Virus record (IMG/VR): IMGVR_UViG_3300008217_000023
Location: 1 to 35,958 of that record
From: a virus
Length of the DNA: 35,958 bases
Strand: one strand, 5' to 3'
Both the position numbers and the translations under genes were made by a program. The notes under the pieces are model-generated. The model was not told where the DNA came from, searched no databases, and was given only the letters and a program-made list of their open reading frames with translations. The first letter of the stretch is position 1, and each line of letters begins with the position of its first letter. Of the stretch, positions 17,365 to 22,829 are shown one piece after another.

Positions 17365-17385
17365 TGTCTCTCCTTTTTTAGTTAA

Positions 17386-17562
17386 CTAGTCAACATCTTT
17401 TTTAAATTCATAATCATCATGGTCTGTTGGTTCAGGTACAAAATCTGCGTTTTCTTTACAATTTGAACAAACACCTGAATAATCACCATCTTCTTTTAAA
17501 TATATTCCGTGAGGACCTGTTAGTCCAAACAATGCGTTAGCACTACAACATTTACTTATCAT
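17386..17562 (-). CDS. Small zinc-ribbon protein (58 aa)
   Basis: Begins MISKCCSANALFGLTGPHGIYLKEDG, with CC at 5-6 and CSNC at 32-35, a classical short phage zinc-ribbon with a Gly-rich turn between the pairs. The tail is acidic. The ATG overlaps the stop of the upstream basic protein as ATGA. It sits directly before the ParB-like gene in the transcript. It probably binds metal and mediates a protein or nucleic-acid contact. Confidence 0.6.
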   Translation of the reverse strand: MISKCCSANALFGLTGPHGIYLKEDGDYSGVCSNCKENADFVPEPTDHDDYEFKKDVD

Positions 17563-17720
17563 TTTTTTCTGTCCTTATATTCAAATCCAAAAGGATAGGG
17601 GGTCTTACGACTATTTCGCTTCTTGGCAGCTTTTTCAATTGCCCTTTTTGCTTTATATTCTTCTACATCTGTACTTAATATTTTAAGTTTTTTCTTTCGT
17701 TTTTTAAATCTTTTAATCAT
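17559..17720 (-). CDS. Very basic small protein (53 aa)
   Basis: The product starts MIKRFKKRKKKLKIL and stays Lys/Arg-rich (EEYKAKRAIEKAAKKRNSRK), ending PYPFGFEYKDRKK. It lacks cysteines and membrane segments. Charge suggests DNA or RNA binding or a link to the transcription or replication machinery. Its stop overlaps the ATG of the zinc-ribbon gene (ATGA), which supports both as real genes. It is the first gene after a 440-base structured non-coding stretch. Confidence 0.55.
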   Translation of the reverse strand: MIKRFKKRKKKLKILSTDVEEYKAKRAIEKAAKKRNSRKTPYPFGFEYKDRKK

Positions 17721-17744
17721 ATTTAATGTAATACCTTAAATTAT

Positions 17745-17850
17745 GAGCAGATAGCTATTGGGGTTAGCATACATATGTTGGCATTAAGCTCTACAATTAC
17801 TGGAATCCACCAACTATGCCGTATTCATCAAGATTGAAGCGTATCTGCTC
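17745..17850 (-). ncRNA. Candidate structured RNA, 106 nt, closed by a 9-bp stem
   Basis: GAGCAGATA (17745-17753) pairs perfectly with TATCTGCTC (17842-17850). Inside, GCATA and GTTGG (about 17767-17781) pair with CCAAC and TATGC (about 17810-17819), making a second 10-bp stem with a 5-base bulge. The outer stem closes the whole non-coding unit, unlike a simple terminator. The transcribed strand is probably the leftward one. Function unknown. Confidence 0.4.
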
Positions 17851-17870
17851 AGATTATATTATATCGGAAT

Positions 17871-17901
17871 ATGGGGGATACAGCCTCACTATACCCCCCA
17901 T
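17871..17901. other. G/C-tract hairpin
   Basis: ATGGGGG (17871-17877) pairs with CCCCCAT (17895-17901) across a 17-base loop. On neither strand is it followed by a proper T run, so it is not a standard terminator. It directly follows the 106-nt element in base order. Confidence 0.45.
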
Positions 17902-17910
17902 CTCCTTCTC

Positions 17911-17984
17911 AAGAACCTTCTGTGTTCTGTTACCAAGCGAGAACCACAGGATTGGAAAATCTTGGTTTAAGTGTCACAGTTCTT
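17911..17984. ncRNA. Candidate H-type pseudoknot element
   Basis: CTGTGTTCT (17920-17928) pairs with AGAAC-CACAG (17940-17949) with one bulged base. The loop sequence ACCAAG (17932-17937) is complementary to CTTGGT (17961-17966) downstream, giving a pseudoknot. AAGAAC (17911-17916) and GTTCTT (17979-17984) close the whole. Pairings hold on either strand, so orientation is uncertain; leftward is expected from the flanking genes. Confidence 0.35.
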
Positions 17985-18065
17985 AATTTTTGTGGGCGAT
18001 TTATTTAATTGTTCTTACACCCACGTCAGAACATTCAAAGCAGGACTTATACCATAATAGGTTTG

Positions 18066-18078
18066 CCTACTTTGTAGG
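18066..18078. other. Short hairpin with 3-base loop
   Basis: CCTAC (18066-18070) and GTAGG (18074-18078) form a 5-bp stem around TTT; on the leftward strand the loop is AAA. A 5-bp stem with 3-base purine loop is the format of N4-type virion RNA polymerase promoters, though here the loop is not GNA. It could be chance. Confidence 0.3.
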
Positions 18079-18139
18079 GGGTAATGCAAGACTATTATAC
18101 TCCGACTTCAGTCTTATCCAATCATCACCCCCCCTGATC

Positions 18140-18155
18140 ATCTGCCTTAGCAGAT
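18140..18155. other. Hairpin just after the DUF932 stop
   Basis: ATCTGC (18140-18145) pairs with GCAGAT (18150-18155) around CTTA. In the leftward direction it lies just beyond the DUF932 stop, where a terminator would be expected, but a G tract rather than a T run follows, so termination is doubtful. It might stabilise the 3' end of the mRNA. Confidence 0.35.
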
Positions 18156-18163
18156 TACCCATT

Positions 18164-18973
18164 CTATGCTCTTGCGTGTCCATATTCTAACATACCATCA
18201 ACAAACAGAGCATTATTATCATATTGAGCAACAGTTGGTTTATCAGAATGCCATAATATATTTGTACCTGCATTCAGAAATTCCCATCCTGTTCTTTCAT
18301 CATCAGCCCAAAACTTATCCATGATTTTACCATATATACTAACAGGGATGTCGTCAATATAATTCTTACGGATACATTCTAATGCATCCATATCTAATGG
18401 TACAAGCAACTGTTTAGCAGACTCTATCCAGTTATTAAGCTTAGCTGGACCAGACTGAAGAAACTGAGCTGCGTTTTGTGCTTCATCTTGCCACCCAGCA
18501 TTCTGTTGAGTATGCTTAAATCTGAATGTATTAAACATTGTTTTACTTAACATACCATTAGTGCATATAAGCCTGTTAACGAACATAAACAGACTAAATG
18601 CTTTACTACCATCATAACTATTCCATGCACCAATACCAAGGTTTACTGCATCACCAACATCAACTTCACCTACTACATTTTCAGTTGTCATTGTGTACAT
18701 GTAAGCTTTACCATTAAAGAAGTATCTTGAATTATCAAACTTAAAATTGGTTTGATCTGCTAAATCATCGACAATATTCTTTACTTCTTCATTGGGTATA
18801 AGCAAATAGTTACTAGAAACAGGCTTACCACAATTTATCATTTCAGTATGCATGTTTCCTTCTTTATCTCTATATTCTTGTTCCACATGCACCTGAAAAT
18901 ATCCCGTATCTATGCCATTGGCAATAGCTGGTTGTTTATCTATAGGTGTATATGGATTAAGTGTATTTATCAT
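18164..18973 (-). CDS. DUF932 phage/plasmid-like protein (269 aa)
   Basis: The pattern GIGAWNSYDGSKAFSLFMFVNRLICTNGM (central part), with the Asn-Ser-Asp-Gly-Ser core, an Arg before C-x-N-G-M and a following KHT segment, fits the DUF932 (phage/plasmid-like TIGR03299) family. Members are widespread in phages and plasmids; their biochemical role is not firmly known. The length of 269 aa is near the usual. It is followed by the structured non-coding stretch and preceded by small genes of the same operon. The start at 18973 lacks a strong ribosome site. Confidence 0.75.
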   Translation of the reverse strand: MINTLNPYTPIDKQPAIANGIDTGYFQVHVEQEYRDKEGNMHTEMINCGKPVSSNYLLIPNEEVKNIVDDLADQTNFKFDNSRYFFNGKAYMYTMTTENVVGEVDVGDAVNLGIGAWNSYDGSKAFSLFMFVNRLICTNGMLSKTMFNTFRFKHTQQNAGWQDEAQNAAQFLQSGPAKLNNWIESAKQLLVPLDMDALECIRKNYIDDIPVSIYGKIMDKFWADDERTGWEFLNAGTNILWHSDKPTVAQYDNNALFVDGMLEYGHARA

Positions 18974-18987
18974 ATAAAATAGGGATC

Positions 18988-19167
18988 TTATGATTCTGAA
19001 TCTACTCTTGAAACATCTTCATCAGTTTTCTTACATAGATATGTACAATATCCTGTAGTCCAGAGTTCATCACCCATATCTTCCATTTTACTATATTCTT
19101 CTATCAGCATATGATTTCCACACAAATTACAGATTTTTGTGCCATCATGTAAGGTTTTAACTGACAC
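18988..19167 (-). CDS. Small zinc-finger-like protein (59 aa, start uncertain)
   Basis: CNLCGN and CTYLCKK supply four cysteines about 30 residues apart, a zinc-finger pattern. The C-terminal tail is acidic (DEDVSRVDSES). I prefer GTG 19167, which overlaps the preceding stop by 11 bases. A TTG at 19221 would add 18 basic residues but would overlap the preceding gene by 65 bases. Function unknown. Confidence 0.5.
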   Translation of the reverse strand: MSVKTLHDGTKICNLCGNHMLIEEYSKMEDMGDELWTTGYCTYLCKKTDEDVSRVDSES

Positions 19168-19372
19168 CGAAGTCTTTCTGTATATTGCTTGAAACTTCAA
19201 GTGCTTTTTTCTTCCATTCAATGATTGCTTTACGCAAATGATTACTTACATCATCTTCTTGAAGAACATCACGAAGTAAATCATTAGCTCCTTGTAGTAA
19301 TTCAGTTACATATTTAAAGGTTTTCATTGATTTTTCTATATTCTCTATTGTTACTTCTGTTACATCTGCCAT
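19157..19372 (-). CDS. Small helical protein (71 aa)
   Basis: ATG with a GAGG site seven bases upstream. All-helical, charged sequence (EVTIENIEKSMKTFKYVTELLQGANDLLRDVLQ ... RKAIIEWKKKALEVSSNIQKDF) with a likely coiled coil. No motif is recognised. It immediately follows the long-stem element 19392-19492, whose structure could govern its expression. Confidence 0.55.
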   Translation of the reverse strand: MADVTEVTIENIEKSMKTFKYVTELLQGANDLLRDVLQEDDVSNHLRKAIIEWKKKALEVSSNIQKDFGVS

Positions 19373-19391
19373 TTAACAATCCTCAGTTTAT

Positions 19392-19492
19392 GTCAATAGA
19401 TAGACAGGGCTGGCATAGCCTTTTTATCCTGATTTAATAGATATGTGGTTGCTAATTAACCCACTCCATATCTCGCCAATCTACCTATTGAC
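19392..19492 (-). ncRNA. Candidate structured RNA, 101 nt, closed by a 13-bp stem
   Basis: In the leftward strand, GTCAATAGGTAGA pairs with TCTATCTATTGAC over 13 positions with one G-U; read on the other strand the same position is an A-C mismatch. That favours a working RNA in the leftward transcript. Inside are GATATG/CATATC and GGC/GCC hairpins, making a three-way junction likely. It lies between two coding genes with no obvious open frame. It is not a tRNA by loop sequence. Confidence 0.45.
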
Positions 19493-19495
19493 TAT

Positions 19496-19639
19496 TTATT
19501 GAATATCATCTTCTTGTGGTAAGGGGAGATTAATACCACAATGGATACATACCATATTCTCCCGAACATTGGTATCTTCCTCTGCAGGTATCCACTCCCC
19601 TTCATGTTTACAGTTTAATTCCTTCATGTAATTAAACAT
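19496..19639 (-). CDS. Small zinc-ribbon-like protein (47 aa)
   Basis: MFNYMKELNCKHEGEWIPAEED is followed by MVCIHCGINLPLPQ. CxH plus CxxCG is a common phage zinc-ribbon pattern. A longer reading (from 19771) is rejected because its first 44 residues are only the shadow of the 73-aa gene; ATG 19639 follows that gene's stop closely and is the likely start. The role is unknown. Confidence 0.5.
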   Translation of the reverse strand: MFNYMKELNCKHEGEWIPAEEDTNVRENMVCIHCGINLPLPQEDDIQ

Positions 19640-19643
19640 TGGA

Positions 19644-19865
19644 TTACTTATATTCTTTTGAATCTTCGAAAGGGGGGCACGGATCGCCTTCCATAGCAAT
19701 TCTTGCCATGTCGTCCATCTCTGCCTCATCTTTTGCAATGATCTCATCAAGATCGCCCACAAAGTCATCAATGATCTTCACAGATCGTGCACTCAGGCAA
19801 GATTGTGAGTCCTTTAGGTTTACGATGAATGCCCTTACTTTCATGATTGTGTCTATGTTTATCAT
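19644..19865 (-). CDS. Hypothetical acidic protein (73 aa)
   Basis: A strong GGGAGG site five bases before ATG 19865 fixes the start although it lies 98 bases inside the 103-aa gene. The product (MINIDTIMKVRAFIVNLKDS ... KIIDDFVGDLDEIIAKDEAEMDDMARIAMEG) is helical and acidic. No motif is recognised; acidic small phage proteins sometimes mimic DNA, but nothing here shows that. Confidence 0.6.
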   Translation of the reverse strand: MINIDTIMKVRAFIVNLKDSQSCLSARSVKIIDDFVGDLDEIIAKDEAEMDDMARIAMEGDPCPPFEDSKEYK

Positions 19866-20079
19866 GTATACCTCCCTTTATATCAGATAGATAGTTTAAG
19901 ATTTCTTCAGCCATAATATTTGCAGTATTCTCATCAAATACTAATGAATAATAACCATTATTATGTGTATTGGATACAAATATCATTGCTTCATCTGGAT
20001 TTTTGAGAACTATACTCACACAACTCCCATGAGCTTTTTTAACCCTAATATCCATTAAACCACTTTTCACTATTTTCAC
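19768..20079 (-). CDS. Hypothetical protein (103 aa)
   Basis: GTG start overlapping the previous stop as TAGTGA. The N-terminal two thirds look like a small alpha/beta domain (SCVSIVLKNPDEAMIFVSNTHNNGYYSLVFDENTANIMAEEILNYL). The last about 30 residues (His/Lys-rich, ending CTICEDH) share DNA with the 73-aa gene in another frame. No family is recognised. Confidence 0.5.
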   Translation of the reverse strand: MKIVKSGLMDIRVKKAHGSCVSIVLKNPDEAMIFVSNTHNNGYYSLVFDENTANIMAEEILNYLSDIKGGIHDKHRHNHESKGIHRKPKGLTILPECTICEDH

Positions 20080-20396
20080 TATACGACCCTCCTTGTATCA
20101 ATATTAAATGCATAATTTAACCTATTTGTAGCATATGTAACCTTACTACATATAAGCAAATCAAGATCTCTACCTTTATACCATTTATGACCAAACTTTT
20201 TAAGTCTTTCGTTGTAGCCACTATGCTTATTTTCTCTTTTGAACTTTAATAGTTCCTTTTTAGACATAGCTCTTACATCATCATACTTACTTGGTTCAGC
20301 AACAAATATAGGTATAGCTGGTAATAAACGAAAATAACCCATAACAAGACGCATATATTCATAGTGTCTTCTGTGTCCTTCTTCGTTCATAGTCAT
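20079..20396 (-). CDS. Hypothetical basic protein (105 aa)
   Basis: Begins MTMNEEGHRRHYEYMRLVMGYF, rich in Arg, Lys and Tyr, with KKELLKFKRENKHSGYNERLKKFGHKWYKG in the centre. It has no membrane or catalytic signature. It overlaps neighbours on both sides by a few bases, so it belongs to one translation-coupled string (20671 to 19768). The function is unknown. Confidence 0.55.
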   Translation of the reverse strand: MTMNEEGHRRHYEYMRLVMGYFRLLPAIPIFVAEPSKYDDVRAMSKKELLKFKRENKHSGYNERLKKFGHKWYKGRDLDLLICSKVTYATNRLNYAFNIDTRRVV

Positions 20397-20671
20397 TGAT
20401 TTCTTTTAATTGAAATTACTGCCTCTGGCAACAATTCCAATGCATCTAATACATGGTTAATCTTCATTTTCCTAACCCTGTCATACTCTCTAATAACATT
20501 TAAAACACCTTCTTTATCAGGCATTTCTATTACTACATAGTATGTGGGTCTATTATTGAGCTTATCAATACCCTTCTGTGCATATTTACCTGTAACACGC
20601 ACAATTGTATCAAAAGCCCATGCAATACCACCTAATGCTCTAGCTGTTCTAGAGACTGAATGAGTATTCAT
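20393..20671 (-). CDS. Hypothetical protein (92 aa)
   Basis: The leader AAAAAGGAGAGAACCA before the ATG is nearly identical to the one of the 45-aa gene at 21883, giving a strong ribosome site. The product has a helical N-terminus (ARALGGIAWAFDTIVRVTGKYAQKGIDKL) and a beta-alpha C-terminal part (TYYVVIEMPDKEGVLNVIREYDRVRK). No motif is recognised. Upstream lie a terminator (20785-20824) and the 14-base repeat, so it may begin its own transcript. Confidence 0.55.
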   Translation of the reverse strand: MNTHSVSRTARALGGIAWAFDTIVRVTGKYAQKGIDKLNNRPTYYVVIEMPDKEGVLNVIREYDRVRKMKINHVLDALELLPEAVISIKRNQ

Positions 20672-20752
20672 TGGTTCTCTCCTTTTTATTAAGAATTAGT
20701 TCAATATATAAGGGATATACATACAATCTTGACTAGTAAATTTACAACTTTT

Positions 20753-20766
20753 CAGGCTTTTTTTAA
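20753..20766 (-). promoter_or_regulatory. 14-base repeat TTAAAAAAAGCCTG, copy 1
   Basis: Identical on the leftward strand to copy 2 at 21198-21211. It lies about 80 bases before the start codon at 20671; copy 2 lies about 80 bases before 21119. Both follow a terminator hairpin. Same sequence and same distance suggest a promoter or protein-binding element. No sigma-70 consensus is obvious around it. Confidence 0.4.
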
Positions 20767-20784
20767 AGTACCCATTTAAATGGG

Positions 20785-20824
20785 AGTAAAAAAAAGGGAT
20801 ACAGGCTTTTAGTCTGTATCCCTT
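20785..20824 (-). terminator. Intrinsic terminator
   Basis: A perfect 11-bp stem, AAGGGATACAG (20794-20804) with CTGTATCCCTT (20814-20824), is followed on the leftward strand by eight Ts. It begins four bases after the stop of the gene at 20829. This is the clearest terminator in the window. Confidence 0.85.
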
Positions 20825-20828
20825 ATTA

Positions 20829-21119
20829 TTAGCAACCCTGTGGAATTGCTATATCATCGATGTCATTGCTATTCTGCTTGGATTCCTTAAATGCTACAAG
20901 CATTCCCTCGAACTTGGTAGATCTTATAACATCACCAAGAAAATCCATTTTACGAGCAATAGCTGTACAACGAGCAATAACTCCTTCATCAGATAGTGGC
21001 TGGTCTTCACCAACTTTATCTCTCATCAATTCAATATTGAAGAATAGATAATCAGCTATCTTATAATCAGCAGTTTTGTTTTTGCCCTGAACAGCAGTTA
21101 TTCCTGTTACTTTTGCCAT
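20829..21119 (-). CDS. Hypothetical protein (96 aa)
   Basis: ATG 21119 is chosen because AAGGAG sits about nine bases upstream; a GTG at 21128 is too close to that site. The product begins MAKVTGITAVQGKNKTADYKIADYLFFNIELMRD, followed by helices with RCTAIARKMDFLGDVIR and an acidic end. No known family is recognised. It is flanked by a long-stem element upstream and a strong terminator downstream, so it forms a nearly monocistronic unit. Confidence 0.6.
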   Translation of the reverse strand: MAKVTGITAVQGKNKTADYKIADYLFFNIELMRDKVGEDQPLSDEGVIARCTAIARKMDFLGDVIRSTKFEGMLVAFKESKQNSNDIDDIAIPQGC

Positions 21120-21132
21120 AATTACCACTCCT

Positions 21133-21197
21133 TTTTAAGTAAGGTAGTTAGTTGGACGGAGTTGTCCATAGACAAGGGATCTTCCCGTTACTTAAAA
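21133..21197 (-). other. Long-stem leader element before the 96-aa gene
   Basis: TTTTAAGTAA (21133-21142) pairs perfectly with TTACTTAAAA (21188-21197). Inside are TTGTC/GACAA and GGGA/TCCC hairpins. The outer stem touches the ribosome site of the gene starting at 21119, so folding could hide or expose it. It resembles the element 15629-15699 in size, 10-bp outer stem and a shared AACTCCGT on the leftward strand. Confidence 0.45.
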
Positions 21198-21211
21198 CAG
21201 GCTTTTTTTAA
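21198..21211 (-). promoter_or_regulatory. 14-base repeat TTAAAAAAAGCCTG, copy 2
   Basis: Identical to copy 1 (20753-20766). It directly adjoins the long-stem leader 21133-21197 and is about 80 bases before the start codon at 21119. Confidence 0.4.
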
Positions 21212-21253
21212 TGTTGGTCTTTTTAAATGTCTTTATTAGTTGATACATGAGGG

Positions 21254-21284
21254 AAAATAAACCCAAGGCTTTAGCCCTGGGTTT
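21254..21284 (-). terminator. Intrinsic terminator or attenuator
   Basis: AAACCCA-AGGC (21259-21269) pairs with GCC(C)TGGGTTT (21274-21284) around a 4-base loop. The only imperfect pair is G-U in the leftward RNA but A-C on the other strand. A short T run follows (ATTTTCCC). Confidence 0.65.
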
Positions 21285-21454
21285 ATAGGTTATCCTTGAG
21301 ATTAAAAAGTATCCCAATGCCTGTTCGCCACGTATAACAGGTTTCATTACCAATCGTATAGTACTGTCACAGCAGCACGTATGGTGGGGCTAATATCATT
21401 GGGAATAGTATCTCCAAACCAACTATATCATATGTATAAACAAGGGAGAAATGG
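21285..21454 (-). ncRNA. Non-coding stretch with candidate structured RNA (21313-21403)
   Basis: CCCAATG (21313-21319) pairs with CATTGGG (21397-21403), enclosing a CCTGTT/AACAGG hairpin (21320-21341). CCAC in its loop can pair with GTGG near 21380, a possible pseudoknot. CACGTAT occurs twice inside. There is no open frame of note. It lies just downstream of the 76-aa gene's stop. Confidence 0.4.
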
Positions 21455-21685
21455 CTATAGAGGTGGAAGTTTCCTGCTTTCATCAATCAAAGGTTTAACA
21501 TTCTTGTCAAACTTCTCTTTTTGAATGCCATTTTGTTGTTCTTTCCAATGCTTATAGCAAAGGTCAACAGGTTTACTCTTTGTAAGAACAATCCTGCTTT
21601 TGATAGGTTTACCACATTCTCTACATTTAACAGACTGATGTAAGTCAGTATGAGGATAATGTTTACCTTTTATTGTTTTTTTCAT
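21455..21685 (-). CDS. Small zinc-ribbon protein (76 aa)
   Basis: MKKTIKGKHYPHTDLHQSVKCRECGKPIKSR carries CRECGKPI, and a later DLCYKHW supplies a Cys and a His, giving a CxxC...CxxxH zinc site. The C-terminal half is helical and charged. The ribosome site is AGGAG (ATAGGAGTATGTA before ATG). It is preceded by its own hairpin-T-run unit, so it may be expressed separately. It probably binds nucleic acid or a host factor. Confidence 0.6.
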   Translation of the reverse strand: MKKTIKGKHYPHTDLHQSVKCRECGKPIKSRIVLTKSKPVDLCYKHWKEQQNGIQKEKFDKNVKPLIDESRKLPPL

Positions 21686-21713
21686 TACATACTCCTATTT
21701 ATTATAAATAAGG

Positions 21714-21737
21714 GAAAAAGAGGGGAGGACGACCCCC
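21714..21737 (-). terminator. Intrinsic terminator
   Basis: A GGGG/CCCC stem around 21722-21737 is followed in the leftward strand by TCTTTTTCCC. It lies after the 45-aa gene. The sequence after the T run (CCCTTATTTATAATAAATA) closely matches that after the terminator at 21922-21945. Confidence 0.65.
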
Positions 21738-21745
21738 ATCTTTAT

Positions 21746-21883
21746 TTAGTCCTGATATTCTTCATTAAGACTGTCTGTTGCTACTTTATCACAACAATCA
21801 GTACAACAAATATCACTACTATTTGGCAATAATACCATATCATCACCAAGTACTACCATATCACCACATATTTCACATTCCAT
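21746..21883 (-). CDS. Cys-rich zinc-finger mini-protein (45 aa)
   Basis: MECEICGDMVVLGDDMVLLP is followed by CCTDCCDK: six cysteines in two clusters (CxxC and CCxxCC). The rest is acidic. The leader AAAAGGAGAGAACCA before ATG is a strong ribosome site, shared with the gene at 20671. Metal binding is likely; the partner is unknown. Confidence 0.6.
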   Translation of the reverse strand: MECEICGDMVVLGDDMVLLPNSSDICCTDCCDKVATDSLNEEYQD

Positions 21884-21921
21884 TGGTTCTCTCCTTTTAT
21901 TTATAGTATCATAAATAAGGG

Positions 21922-21945
21922 AAAAAGAGGGGGATTAACCCCTCC
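21922..21945 (-). terminator. Intrinsic terminator
   Basis: GAGGGG (21927-21932) pairs with CCCCTC (21939-21944), followed in the leftward strand by CTTTTTCCC. It separates the 113-aa gene from the 45-aa gene. Confidence 0.65.
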
Positions 21946-21956
21946 GAATGGATATA

Positions 21957-22298
21957 TTACCATTCAATTCGTAATTTAGGCAACGAATTAAGAGCCTTGG
22001 AGAATTTCAGTAATACTCTCACTAACCAGAATGACTTAACATAAATCAGTTCTTTATAGGCATCGTGGTTCTCTGCCTGTAGTTTACTGACTTGTTCTTG
22101 TAATTCTACATTAGTATCTGTTAATGATTTATTCATAGTTGTTACTTGATTACATCTTTTCTGTGCGTCAAGATAATCACTAACAGCATCTTGAAGTTGA
22201 TTATGTAATTCAAGAGGCGTTACTTCAGGTATAAATGAATCAACATCAAAATCGTCCATCATCTTCTTTACATTTTTATCATATGGTTCAGCCATCAT
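21957..22298 (-). CDS. Hypothetical coiled-coil protein (113 aa)
   Basis: The central region (NQLQDAVSDYLDAQKRCNQVTTMNKSLTDTNVELQEQVSKLQAENHDAYKEL, about residues 33-85) is a strong coiled coil. The C-terminus (YVKSFWLVRVLLKFSKALNSL) is an amphipathic basic helix, perhaps membrane-associated. ATG 22298 has AAGGAG eight bases upstream; a second ATG follows directly. It is the second gene of the leftward unit. The function is unknown. Confidence 0.6.
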   Translation of the reverse strand: MMAEPYDKNVKKMMDDFDVDSFIPEVTPLELHNQLQDAVSDYLDAQKRCNQVTTMNKSLTDTNVELQEQVSKLQAENHDAYKELIYVKSFWLVRVLLKFSKALNSLPKLRIEW

Positions 22299-22331
22299 GT
22301 ATTTTACTCCTTATTTTATTATATACAGGGG

Positions 22332-22359
22332 AAAAAGACAAGGACTAATGTCCCTGTCT
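22332..22359 (-). terminator. Intrinsic terminator
   Basis: AGACAAGGAC (22336-22345) pairs with GTCCCTGTCT (22350-22359) with one position that is G-U in leftward RNA but A-C in the other direction. CTTTTTCCCC follows. It lies between the first and second leftward genes. Confidence 0.7.
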
Positions 22360-22365
22360 TTCAGA

Positions 22366-22521
22366 TCATACCACAGTTTCAGAAGCCTTTACGACTTCAG
22401 GATCAACGTAGTTTATCTTGGCAACAACCTCAAGACGATCAGCAGAGTTATAACCATGCATGAATGCAATACTAATCTCATGAGTTGTTTTACCTAATTT
22501 GGATATTAGTCGTTTAAACAT
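22366..22521 (-). CDS. First leftward (early) gene, 51-aa hypothetical protein
   Basis: ATG 22521 has AAGGAGAGA upstream. The product (MFKRLISKLGKTTHEISIAF ... RLEVVAKINYVDPEVVKASETVV) is small and alpha/beta, with a basic N-terminus. Being nearest the divergent control region it should be the first early gene expressed, a place often used by phages for host-takeover proteins. No family is recognised. Confidence 0.6.
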   Translation of the reverse strand: MFKRLISKLGKTTHEISIAFMHGYNSADRLEVVAKINYVDPEVVKASETVV

Positions 22522-22569
22522 TAATATCTCTCCTTATATATAAGTTAGGGTTAATTCCCTATATAACAG

Positions 22570-22600
22570 GGAAAAAAGAGAGGATGGTCTGACCTATCCT
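22570..22600 (-). terminator. Leader attenuator before the first early gene
   Basis: AGGAT(A)GGT CAG ACCATCCT on the leftward strand forms a stem with one bulge and a 3-base loop, followed by TCTCTTTTTTCCC. It sits between the hairpin-rich control region and the first leftward gene, so a transcript from there must read through it. It may be an attenuator. Confidence 0.6.
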
Positions 22601-22704
22601 TATATATTGTTAGTAGAACTACCATACAGAAGGGATTATGGAAGGATTATAGCAACACCCTACACACACACAGGGGTGATGTGGTAGGTGGGTGAGAGGT
22701 AGCG

Positions 22705-22718
22705 TATCGGAGACGATA
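22705..22718. other. TATCG/CGATA hairpin
   Basis: TATCG (22705-22709) pairs with CGATA (22714-22718) around GAGA. It is a short perfect stem at the left part of the cluster. Confidence 0.4.
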
Positions 22719-22752
22719 GACTACGATAGGGTAGTGACTACATCCCCTCCTG

Positions 22753-22786
22753 CCTCGGGGGTCAGCCAAAGGCTGATGGGCGAGGC
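22753..22786. other. Two-stage hairpin with AAA loop
   Basis: TCAGCC (22762-22767) pairs with GGCTGA (22771-22776) around AAA. Outside an internal loop of G tracts, GCCTCG (22752-22757) pairs with CGAGGC (22781-22786). It is the strongest hairpin in the cluster. Confidence 0.6.
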
Positions 22787-22793
22787 GAGTGGG

Positions 22794-22829
22794 ATGGGTG
22801 GGGAACCCATAGGTTAATGCAATTAACCT
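22794..22829. other. Two abutting hairpins, second with GCA triloop
   Basis: ATGGGT (22794-22799) pairs with ACCCAT (22805-22810) around a 5-base loop. Immediately next, AGGTTAAT (22811-22818) pairs with ATTAACCT (22822-22829) around GCA. They touch with no spacer. Confidence 0.55.

Larger units (their letters stand above)
17721..18163 (-). other. Non-coding structured stretch (443 bases)
   Basis: No convincing gene lies here on either strand. Instead there are five self-complementary units: 17745-17850, 17871-17901, 17911-17984, 18066-18078 and 18140-18155, each listed separately. The stretch separates DUF932 upstream from the small basic, zinc-ribbon and ParB-like genes downstream in the leftward unit. 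It probably acts as RNA, as promoters or as processing sites. I saw no tRNA cloverleaf or T-loop consensus. Confidence 0.5.

Noticed and set aside
19640-19771. N-terminal extension of the 47-aa zinc-ribbon gene (start at 19771)
   Set aside because: The extra 44 residues only mirror the 73-aa gene, which has the strong ribosome site; no site exists for the longer form.
17721-21454. tRNA genes in the non-coding gaps
   Set aside because: No GTTCRANNC-type T-loop with a matching acceptor stem was seen; the long-stem units lack cloverleaf spacing.
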